Shown here one piece after another: positions 1 through 5,166 of a stretch of 5,166 nt of DNA (positions are counted from its first letter, which is position 1; every line of letters begins with the position of its first letter). Under the pieces are notes generated by a model, which saw only the letters and a program-made list of their open reading frames with translations, ran no database searches and had not been told where the DNA came from. Position numbers and translations under genes: made by a program. The DNA comes from Planctomycetaceae bacterium (lineage in GTDB: Bacteria > Planctomycetota > Planctomycetia > Pirellulales > UBA1268): the NCBI GenBank assembly GCA_009691925.1, contig SIAG01000308.1, positions 1 through 5,166 on the forward strand. The letters are read 5' to 3'.

Positions 1-281
1 GACCTGGGAGAGCGTCATGATTTCCGCCTTTTGTGGGCTTCGAGGAACGGGCCGAGCAACATCAGGGACCAAAGCGGACCATGTCCTCCAATTTCATTGA
101 AAAGGGTACGGCCAGAATACCGGATGTCAATATCCACTTTTCAGCGAGATCGGATGGCTCGAGAAGAACAGAGCTGTTTATCGGAGCGCCTGCATGCTGT
201 TGCAGACGGTCAACGACGCCCTTCGAGCTCGCTCAGCTTCCCACCGAGCCAGCCTCCCGTCGCCGCGCTCCGGCCGCACTC
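1..281. other. Region without a recognisable gene
   Basis: No protein family is recognisable on either strand. One + strand frame stays open from the window edge to 285, but its translation resembles no protein I know, and the first 200 bases are visibly richer in A and T than the rest of the window. This fits intergenic DNA better than coding sequence. At the extreme left edge the - strand reads ATG followed by codons for T-L-S-Q-V (18 down to 1), with AAGGCGG a few bases upstream of the ATG. This could be the start of a gene running out of the window, but six codons are too few to call it. Confidence 0.4.
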
Positions 282-481
282 CTGACTGGCGATCTGCGGT
301 GGCTCGATGCGCTCCACCTCTTCAACGAGGGCTTTTCCTGGGGAGCGCACGAGGACTGGGAGCAGTTCTGGTGCGGTTTTCGCCCGGACGACACCCGAGG
401 GCAGTTTTGTCCCGGGGGCTCAGCCACCTCGCTTCCGCCGCTGGGAACATCCGCGAGGGGATCTTCCCGGTCGGGTTTTAT
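282..481 (+). pseudogene. Remnant of a DUF309-family gene, frameshifted
   Basis: In the third + frame, bases 282-407 translate to a segment containing ALHLFNEGFSWGAHEDWEQF and then W, ending near RPDDTRGQF. This matches the DUF309 core (LFN-G-...-AHE-WE-lW), a small helical family of unknown biochemical function. The match continues only in the second frame, from about 413, as GLSHLASAAGNIREG, which corresponds to the family's 'GLI-LAAA--K-REG' helix. The switch lies between about 405 and 416, next to runs of T and G, and is consistent with loss of one base. The expected N-terminal 'PG--PHP' part cannot be read cleanly, and nothing family-like follows 'REG'. The right end abuts and slightly overlaps the 3' end of the opposing hydrolase gene. 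It is probably a decayed, truncated gene, though a single sequencing error could explain the frameshift alone. Confidence 0.6.
441..470 (-). terminator. Imperfect hairpin just past the hydrolase stop codon
   Basis: Bases 443-451 (gggaacatc) and 460-468 (gatcttccc) are inverted copies with one mismatch, enclosing an 8-base loop. A G-T wobble and one more pair extend the stem to 441 and 470. It begins 8 bases beyond the stop codon of the - strand hydrolase gene, where an operon terminator would be expected. There is no T tract on the - strand, so this is not a classical intrinsic terminator. The bases also lie inside the DUF309 remnant and may simply reflect old coding sequence. Confidence 0.3.
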
Positions 482-1320
482 GACGAGGTCGTCCGCTGCA
501 GCGGGTTGCCGATCCGTGGCGGCGGCACGTACCGCCGGCAGCGGGAGAACAGCTCGAGCGGATTGTGGAGCACCATCCGCTCGATCAGCTCCTCGGCATG
601 CCCGCGGGCCCGCATCGCCACGATGAAATCGGGGACCGCGGCCGGCCGCGACGGGCCCCAGTCGCCGGCGGAGTTGACCAGCAGCCGCTCCGTTCCGTAG
701 CGCTCGACCAGGTCGCAGGCCCGCTCCGGCGAGCACTTTGTTACCGGGTAGAGCGTCATGCCGGCCCAGTAGCCGGCGTCGAGCGCGGGGCGGATCGTGT
801 GCTCCTCGACATGATCGATCACGACCCGGCCGCGGTCGAGCGCGGGGAAGTCGGCAAGCATGTCGAGGATCATCCGCGTGCCGCGCAGCTTGTCGGCGAG
901 GTGCGGCGTGTGGATAAGGATCGTCTCGTTGTGCCGCACGGCCAGTTCGACCTGCTCGAGGAACACGGTCGCCTCGTTCCGCGAGTTCTTATTGAGCCCG
1001 ATCTCTCCGATGCCCAGCACGTTGGACGCAGAGAGAAACTCTGGGATCGCCGCGATCACCTCGCGGGCGAGCTTCACGTCCTCGGCCTCCTTGGCGTTGA
1101 TGCACAGCCAGGAATAGTGGGCGATCCCGTAGCCGGCGGCCCGCCGCGGCTCAACCTCGGTGATCTGCCGAAAGTAGTCACGGAAGCCGTCGGCGCTCCG
1201 TCGGTCGAAGCCGGCCCAGAAGGCCGGCTCGCTGACGGCCACGCAACCCATCCGCGCGAGGGCCTCGTAGTCGTCGGTGATCCGCGAGACCATGTGGATG
1301 TGGGGATCGACGTAGTTCAT
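478..1320 (-). CDS. TatD-superfamily metal-dependent hydrolase, EboB-like
   Basis: This 280-residue protein is predicted to be a cytoplasmic TIM-barrel hydrolase. The metal-site pattern of the amidohydrolase/TatD fold is complete: HxH at H7 and H9 (VDPHIHM), E106 in GIGEIG, H137 in LIHTPH, H170 in VVIDH and D220 in NSAGDWG. The wording of these blocks (SRITDDYEA, EPAFWAGF, GIAHY, INAKEA, HTPH, LYPVTK, LVNSAGDWG) is that of EboB, the TatD-like member of the ebo cluster, rather than ordinary TatD nuclease. The substrate of EboB is unknown to me, so no reaction is assigned. The ATG at 1320 lies 9 bases after the upstream stop codon, and the purine-rich AGGGGTG before it overlaps that stop, which suggests translational coupling. 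The last roughly 16 residues (VPPPRIGNPL...) do not look conserved and run into the DUF309 remnant. The fold assignment is firm; the EboB label rests on recalled motifs. Confidence 0.9.
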   Translation of the reverse strand: MNYVDPHIHMVSRITDDYEALARMGCVAVSEPAFWAGFDRRSADGFRDYFRQITEVEPRRAAGYGIAHYSWLCINAKEAEDVKLAREVIAAIPEFLSASNVLGIGEIGLNKNSRNEATVFLEQVELAVRHNETILIHTPHLADKLRGTRMILDMLADFPALDRGRVVIDHVEEHTIRPALDAGYWAGMTLYPVTKCSPERACDLVERYGTERLLVNSAGDWGPSRPAAVPDFIVAMRARGHAEELIERMVLHNPLELFSRCRRYVPPPRIGNPLQRTTSS

Positions 1321-1329
1321 GGGGCACCC

Positions 1330-1716
1330 CTAGCGTCCGCAGCATCCGGGCGATCCGAAAAGCTCCGGCCCGCCGGTTTGCCGCCACGCCGGTTCATAGG
1401 CGTCGGAGAACAATTCCTGCACCGCCTCGACGCGGCCGGGCCCTGCCGCCAGCCGCGCTACGGCCTCCGCGAGCAGACGCCAGCGAATATCCTCATCCAG
1501 ATCGACCGACTCCGCCGCCGCATGCCGCTCCACGCGGTCGAACGCCGCCGAGAGTTCTACGACGAGGCTGCGGATGGCGAGGAATCGCTGATCGGAGAGA
1601 GCGCGGTTCATGGACGGCGTCGAGGGTGCGGTTGTGTGGTCGGCCAGAGGGTCTTCAATATACCGGGCCGGCGGGGGTTTCGCGCGTCCCCCAGCCGCCT
1701 CGGCGTTTCGAGTCAT
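1330..1716 (-). CDS. Small protein of unknown function, middle gene of operon
   Basis: I do not recognise this 128-residue protein. Residues 1-35 are rich in A, P, T and charged residues and look disordered. From M36 (MNRALSDQRFLAIRSL) to about residue 100 the sequence suggests amphipathic helices with alternating acidic and basic residues. It continues through FSDAYEPAWRQ (103-113) and ends in GSPGCCGR with a Cys pair. There is no signal peptide or membrane segment. Two starts are possible: ATG at 1716, 22 bases after the preceding stop, or ATG at 1611, which gives 93 residues holding only the helical core. Neither has a clear Shine-Dalgarno sequence. I chose 1716 because it fits operon spacing; a longer frame reaching 1857 would overlap the propeller gene and is unlikely. 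It sits where EboA precedes EboB in ebo clusters, but I see no EboA-like sequence. Confidence 0.65.
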   Translation of the reverse strand: MTRNAEAAGGRAKPPPARYIEDPLADHTTAPSTPSMNRALSDQRFLAIRSLVVELSAAFDRVERHAAAESVDLDEDIRWRLLAEAVARLAAGPGRVEAVQELFSDAYEPAWRQTGGPELFGSPGCCGR

Positions 1717-1738
1717 TTCGAGACCGCCCGGTCGCGCG

Positions 1739-3511
1739 TCAGCCCGCGGTGGCCAGCTCGTAGCACACGATCTCATCGGCGTTGCGGAGATAGAGCCGGT
1801 CGCCGACCACGACCGGATGATTCCACGTCTTGTCGCTGAGGGCCTCGATTTTCCCAAGCTCCTCGTGCTTCTCGGCAGTCGCCCGCAAGAGCACGAGCCC
1901 GCCTTTCTCGCTCACCACCACAATCAGCCCGGAATCGGCCAGCAGCAACGCCTGCCCCTTGGCATACCTTCCCCCCTTCCACTTCCGCTTGCCATCCTCC
2001 AGGCCGATGCAGGCGAAGATCGCGTTGTCGAAGCCGTAGATGTTGCCCTCGTGGATGAGGATGTCGTTGTAGTCGGGCTTCATGTCGAGGCTCGTCCACA
2101 GCTCCTTCGCCTCGAGGCCGAAATCAGTGGATGAAAACTCCACGAGTCTCGTGCCGGTTCCCATCCCGGCGGGGATGAGCAGCTTGTTGCCGTCGATGAC
2201 CTGCGCTTGGCAGGCCCGGTAGCCCTGGTGGGCGAAGGGGTAGTCGTAGACCGACTTGCCTGTCGCCGGCTCCAGGAGGTGCGCTCCGGAGTTGGAGAGC
2301 AGGCAGAGATAGTCCCGATCCAGAAGCTTGATCTTCTGCACGGAGGCATACGACATCTCGCCGGCCGGGGCCGTCCAAGCCACCTGGCCGTCGTCAACCT
2401 TGAAGGCGACGATCCCCTTATCGCCCTTGCCGCCGCCATGGACGACGACGACGCCGCTGTCGACACATGGGGAGCAGGAAAAGCCCCACATCGGCGGCTC
2501 CGTGCGCCCTGCCGCTGCCTTGAGGTCGGCTTTCCACACCAGCGACCCGTCGACGGCGCTGACGCGCACCAGGATCCCTTCAGCCCCGAGCGCATAGACC
2601 GACCCGTCGGCAAGCGTCGGCGTGCCGCGCGGCCCGAGCCCGCCGAGTGATTCGAAGAACCGCGACGGGGTCGCGAACGACCAGATCGGCTGGCCTGTCT
2701 TCGCGTCGTAGCACGACACGACTTCATCCTCGAGGCGCTGCTCCTGCGTGAACAGCCGATCAGCGCCGATGGCAAACGAGCTCCAGGCCGGACCGATCCG
2801 TTTGCGCCACAGCTCGCGCGGCGGATGGGCGACCCAATCGTCGCTGAAGCGGAGGCCGGTCTGGGAGCTGTCGCCGCGCGGCCCGCGCAAATGAGGCCAG
2901 GGCGCCGATCCGAGGGCCGCGATCAGCGCCTCGATATCGACCGGACTGTCGACCGCGACGGTTCCGGCCCGGCGGATCTCGTCAGTCGCCAACTGTTCCG
3001 CGGTTGCCTTCCAGCGCCAGTCGAATCGGAATGAGAAATCCCCCCACACGCCGTCGGTGCGGACAAGGGCCGAGTAGGCCGTTGCCAGGACGGCCAGCCC
3101 GAGGGCGAGGCCCGTGCGCCGGATGGAGAGCGTGCGGCCAAAGAGCATCGCGCCGATCGCAAACGCCGCGATCGCCATCGGGATTGTCAGGACGATCGGC
3201 AGCGGCCCGCGCATCGACGGATGGCAGATCATCTGCTCGATCCCGACAACAGCGACGAGGCCCAAGACGCCGAGGATCCGCTCGAACCAGCGGGCGCGGC
3301 TGGCCAGCAGCCACCACAGCACGACCAGCAAACCGATCAGAAACGGCCCGAAGGCGCTCGCCATCCAGATCATCGAGGGCCCGCTGGGGATCAGACCCGG
3401 GACGAATCGCATCAACCCCATCAGCGGCACCAGCACGATCGGGATCCAGATCCTCAAAGGTCGCCACGTGGCCGTGCTCGTGGGCTGCGCGTGGTCGTGA
3501 TCTTGGTTCAT
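1739..3511 (-). CDS. Membrane-anchored PQQ-like beta-propeller protein
   Basis: This 590-residue protein has two parts. Residues 1-18 are polar. About five hydrophobic segments follow, near 19-40, 47-70, 78-95, 105-125 and 133-150, which would place the C-terminal part outside the cytoplasmic membrane. After a linker comes WPHLRGPRGDSSQTG (205-219), the motif that opens many planctomycete PQQ-like proteins. Then come blades with the usual 'YDAKTGQPIWSF' pattern: 264-279, 305-329, 366-380, 402-424, 491-512 and 573-586. Such propellers resemble BamB and quinoprotein dehydrogenases. I see no clear catalytic or PQQ-ligand set, so a binding or scaffold role is as likely as an enzyme. A CxxC (C346, C349) lies in one blade. 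The ATG at 3511 is preceded by GAGGA eight bases upstream. It is the first gene of the three-gene operon. Confidence 0.92.
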   Translation of the reverse strand: MNQDHDHAQPTSTATWRPLRIWIPIVLVPLMGLMRFVPGLIPSGPSMIWMASAFGPFLIGLLVVLWWLLASRARWFERILGVLGLVAVVGIEQMICHPSMRGPLPIVLTIPMAIAAFAIGAMLFGRTLSIRRTGLALGLAVLATAYSALVRTDGVWGDFSFRFDWRWKATAEQLATDEIRRAGTVAVDSPVDIEALIAALGSAPWPHLRGPRGDSSQTGLRFSDDWVAHPPRELWRKRIGPAWSSFAIGADRLFTQEQRLEDEVVSCYDAKTGQPIWSFATPSRFFESLGGLGPRGTPTLADGSVYALGAEGILVRVSAVDGSLVWKADLKAAAGRTEPPMWGFSCSPCVDSGVVVVHGGGKGDKGIVAFKVDDGQVAWTAPAGEMSYASVQKIKLLDRDYLCLLSNSGAHLLEPATGKSVYDYPFAHQGYRACQAQVIDGNKLLIPAGMGTGTRLVEFSSTDFGLEAKELWTSLDMKPDYNDILIHEGNIYGFDNAIFACIGLEDGKRKWKGGRYAKGQALLLADSGLIVVVSEKGGLVLLRATAEKHEELGKIEALSDKTWNHPVVVGDRLYLRNADEIVCYELATAG

Positions 3512-3519
3512 CCGCCGGG

Positions 3520-3524
3520 TCCTC
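3520..3524 (-). promoter_or_regulatory. Ribosome binding site of the propeller gene
   Basis: On the - strand GAGGA lies eight bases before the ATG at 3511. It is the best Shine-Dalgarno match before any start in the window and fixes this start. Confidence 0.6.
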
Positions 3525-3667
3525 GGGGCGTTATTGCTGCACGGCTCTGCTTGGGCGCGACAGCGCGAGTTGCCGCTTCATGCCGATAGCGTAGGTGGGC
3601 CAGGGGGGATTCGACACTTGTGTTGGCCGCTGGCAGCCCCATGGTTTTCCGCCCATCCGCCTGCTCC

Positions 3668-3688
3668 AAAAAGGGTGCCTCCCACCCT
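3668..3688 (-). terminator. Intrinsic terminator-like hairpin, reading leftward
   Basis: On the - strand the sequence is AGGGTG, a 5-base loop, CACCCT and then a run that makes TTTTT. That gives a 6-bp stem with a U tract directly after it, the layout of a rho-independent terminator. It would stop leftward transcription about 155 bases before the start codon of the propeller gene. No intact leftward gene lies immediately upstream, so it may block antisense transcripts from the rarD/photolyase side, act as a leader element, or belong to a dispersed repeat. Confidence 0.4.
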
Positions 3689-3723
3689 CGGGGCTCCACC
3701 TTATCAGCGCGCCCGAAAATCGG

Positions 3724-3771
3724 GGTCCACCCTAGACAGCTGGGGACAGTGGTTTTTCACCCGCGTGGACC
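3724..3771. repeat. 7-bp inverted repeat, arms 34 bases apart
   Basis: GGTCCAC at 3724-3730 is repeated in inverse as GTGGACC at 3765-3771. The 34 bases between the arms include CAGCTGGGGACAGTGG and a run of five T. Its role is unknown; it could be a repeat element end, an operator or chance. Confidence 0.3.
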
Positions 3772-3883
3772 AACCCGGCCGGACCGGCGATACTCGCTTC
3801 AGGCCGCTCCATCCCAGCGTCGCTCGGCCTTTCGCGGCAGAGCCGCAGGCGCTTCCCATCCCTCGATCCCCAGGGCCGCTTGA

Positions 3884-4508
3884 GTGGACATCGGCCATCT
3901 GTGCGGCATCGCCGCCTTCGTCATGTGGGGGCTGCTGCCGATCTATTGGAAGCAGCTCGATGCGATCCCGAGCCTCCAACTCGTCGCCCATCGCGTGCTC
4001 TGGTCGAGCCTGACGTTCGTGCCGCTGCTGTGGTGGTGGGGGGGATGGCGGCAGATCGGCGGGGTGCTCAAGCGCCCTCTATGGGCTGGTGAAGAAGAAA
4101 GGGACCCTCGACCCCCTGCCGTCGCTGGCACTCGAAACCGTGCTCCTCCTCCTGCCGGCGATCGGCTATCTGGCCGCGGAGCATGCCGCCCAGCGCGGCG
4201 GATTCGGCGGCCAAGATGCTGCGACCGACCTGCTCCTCGCGGCGGCCGGGCCGGCGACGGTCGCCCCGCTGTTTTGTTTCACCGTCGCCGTGCGGCGGAT
4301 CCCGCTCTCGACGGTCGGTCTGCTGCAGTACATCGGTCCGACGCTCCAGTTCCTCGTCGGGGCGCTGATCTACGGCGAGCCGTTCGACCGGATGCGTCTG
4401 GTTGGGTTTTTGATCGTCTGGAGCGCTCTGGTCCTGTTCGCCATCGACAGCCTGCGGCATTCGGCAGCACGCCGCCGGAGCCTGAAAAATGGGAAGATCA
4501 CACCATGA
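3884..4508 (+). pseudogene. rarD: Broken RarD-type EamA transporter
   Basis: RarD proteins are inner-membrane transporters of the drug/metabolite superfamily, about 300 residues with ten membrane helices; their substrate is poorly known. The N-terminal part starts at GTG 3884, right after an in-frame TGA, and reads MDIGHLCGIAAFVMWGLLPI..., with AHRVLWS, up to LKRP near 4078. The C-terminal part is in another frame: ALYGLVKKKGTLDPLPSLAL... from about 4074, then PLSTVGLLQYIGPTLQFLVG and LIYGEPF, ending with TGA at 4506-4508. Against E. coli RarD as I recall it, some 80-90 residues between 'L--P' and 'SFALYGL' are absent, about helices 3 to 5, including the NW region. The deletion length is not a multiple of three. 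Both remaining halves are well preserved, so the loss looks recent. The original 3' end is intact and converges on the photolyase gene. Confidence 0.85.
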
Positions 4509-4551
4509 ACGGTGGATCCACGCTGTCCGGCGCGGTCCGATCAACTTCCGA

Positions 4552-4573
4552 GCGGTGAGTGCCCCCTCACCGC
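4552..4573. terminator. Perfect hairpin between converging genes
   Basis: GCGGTGAG (4552-4559) and CTCACCGC (4566-4573) form a perfect 8-bp stem around a 6-base loop. It lies between the end of the rarD remnant (4508) and the photolyase end, and its right arm covers the photolyase stop codon (4567-4569). The position suits a bidirectional terminator or mRNA 3' end stabiliser. Neither strand has a T tract after the stem, so it is not a classical intrinsic terminator. Confidence 0.45.
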
Positions 4574-5166
4574 GCTTCCCAACACCGGACGTACGCCCCC
4601 GCGGGGTCGTACATCTCCCGCTGCTTCTCGATGTCGAATCGTCGGCCGCCGCGGGGATCGGCTCCCTGCCCGGCGATGTAACGCCAGTTGCCGATGTTCG
4701 AGGCGGGGTCGTGGTCGATGAGCTGGTGGGCGAAGTAGGCCGCTCCGACTTCCCACGGCCAGCCGAGCTCATGGCAGCAGAAGCTGGCGGCGATCTGCCG
4801 CATGCGGTTGCCGAGGAAGCCGGTCGCGTTGAGCTCGCGGAAGCCGGCGTCGACCAGCGGATCCCCGAGCCGAGCGCCGGCGAGCATGAGCCAGCGCGGA
4901 TCGGCCGGGTCGACCGACCACGCGCCGCTGGTGCGATGGTCGCCGCGCATTGAGAAAAAATCCCGCCAAAGAAATTCAAACCACAGCCAGTAGGTGCCCT
5001 CGTTGGCCCCGTGCTCCGCCTCGTAGCGGGCCAGATCGTCGGCGAGGCGGCGCGGCGAAAGGCAGCCCCAGGCGAGCCAGGGAGAGAGCTTGCTCGAGAG
5101 GTCCCAGCCGAGGAGCTCGTTCCGCGTTTGCTTGTAGCTGTCGGGCAGCCGCCGGTCGCGATAGCG
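4567..5166 (-). CDS. DASH-type cryptochrome/photolyase, C-terminal part
   Basis: The gene enters from the right edge, with 199 C-terminal residues visible and the antenna-binding N-terminal domain outside. This FAD-binding helical domain repairs UV-made cyclobutane pyrimidine dimers using light; DASH members act chiefly on single-stranded DNA. Visible blocks, numbered within the fragment: YKQTRNELLG (11-20); SSKLSPWLAWGCLSP (24-38), a flavin-pocket segment; TYWLWFEFLWRDFF (58-71); DPLVDAGFREL (102-112); TGFLGNRMRQ (115-124); DHDPASNIGNW (151-161), holding the Asn expected near flavin N5 and the Trp equivalent to the flavin-proximal electron donor. The DASH-specific ending G-x-DPR...R-F...KQ...YD occupies 168-187. 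It stops at YVRCWEAR, lacking the further 30-40 residues (often LP...H-PW) that many DASH proteins carry. No alternative frame restores that tail. An internal ATG at 4950 is not the start, because the frame and the homology continue upstream. Confidence 0.93.
   Translation of the reverse strand, partial: RYRDRRLPDSYKQTRNELLGWDLSSKLSPWLAWGCLSPRRLADDLARYEAEHGANEGTYWLWFEFLWRDFFSMRGDHRTSGAWSVDPADPRWLMLAGARLGDPLVDAGFRELNATGFLGNRMRQIAASFCCHELGWPWEVGAAYFAHQLIDHDPASNIGNWRYIAGQGADPRGGRRFDIEKQREMYDPAGAYVRCWEAR

Larger units (their letters stand above)
3512..3883. other. Divergent intergenic region with repeat-like sequence
   Basis: These 372 bases separate the divergently oriented propeller gene and rarD remnant, so the promoters of both should lie here, but I could not identify convincing -35/-10 pairs. 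There is no credible gene: the short open frames have no family character. The region holds a terminator-like hairpin (3668-3688), a 7-bp inverted repeat (3724-3771) and a stretch at 3592-3614 that reads, on the - strand, like the 3' end of a tRNA. The phrases at 3591-3610 and 3738-3760 have the look of interspersed repeats in planctomycete genomes. That is an impression from memory, not a comparison. Confidence 0.45.

Noticed and set aside
1653..1664. TATATT-like -10 motif on the - strand inside the small gene
   Set aside because: No matching -35 element at the right distance, and operon spacing makes an internal promoter unnecessary.
1330..1716. Reading the small gene as eboA
   Set aside because: The position before an EboB-like gene is suggestive, but the protein is too short and I see none of the EboA sequence features I know.
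565..1839. A 424-codon open frame on the + strand
   Set aside because: It lies antisense to the hydrolase and the small gene and has no family character. Long antisense frames are common in GC-rich DNA, and the - strand frames carry clear motifs.
3508..3699. A 63-codon - strand frame before the propeller gene
   Set aside because: It covers the terminator-like hairpin and repeat-like sequence, reaches into the propeller start codon, and shows no protein family. It is more likely non-coding.
4089..4508. Reading the rarD C-terminal half as a separate small transporter gene from GTG 4089
   Set aside because: The matching N-terminal half lies directly upstream in another frame, and the homology runs back past 4089 to about 4074, so it is one broken gene.
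4068..4979. A 303-codon open frame on the - strand
   Set aside because: It is a low-complexity R/S/P/A-rich translation that crosses the photolyase and rarD sequence out of frame. The photolyase frame next to it has unmistakable motifs.
1..5166. CRISPR arrays, tRNA or rRNA genes, transposases, phage or defence genes
   Set aside because: No regularly spaced repeats, cloverleaf-forming sequence, rRNA motifs or relevant protein families were seen on either strand.

Overview
The window is a GC-rich piece of bacterial chromosome that looks planctomycetal (Pirellulales-like). The reasons are a PQQ-type beta-propeller protein carrying the 'WPHLRGPRGD' motif typical of planctomycetes, long GC-rich reading frames, weak ribosome binding sites and loosely packed genes. 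The assignment is an inference from protein style, because no rRNA or marker gene is present.

Layout, left to right. Bases 1-281 hold no recognisable gene and are visibly lower in GC than the rest. Bases 282-481 carry a broken remnant of a DUF309-family gene on the + strand, interrupted by a one-base frameshift. Then comes a three-gene set on the - strand, transcribed from 3511 down to 478: a membrane-anchored PQQ-like beta-propeller protein (1739-3511), a small unrecognised protein (1330-1716) and a TatD-superfamily metal-dependent hydrolase of the EboB type (478-1320). Their spacings are 22 and 9 bases, and the ribosome binding site of the last gene overlaps the stop codon of the gene before it, so they probably form one operon. 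A divergent 372-base intergenic region (3512-3883) contains a terminator-like hairpin, inverted repeats and what may be fragments of dispersed repeats. Next is a + strand rarD-type EamA transporter gene (3884-4508) that has lost an internal block of roughly 80-90 codons and changed frame, so it is a pseudogene. It converges on the 3' part of a DASH-type cryptochrome/photolyase gene (4567 to the window edge, - strand). A perfect 8-bp hairpin covers that gene's stop codon and lies between the two converging genes.

Functionally, the intact central operon joins an envelope propeller protein, perhaps a binding or scaffold protein with a Gcd-like membrane domain, to an EboB-like hydrolase. No other ebo-cluster gene is visible. 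The photolyase fragment points to light-driven DNA repair and is probably an independent unit. Two of the flanking genes are broken, so the operon sits between decaying neighbours. I saw no CRISPR array, RNA gene, transposase, phage gene or defence system.
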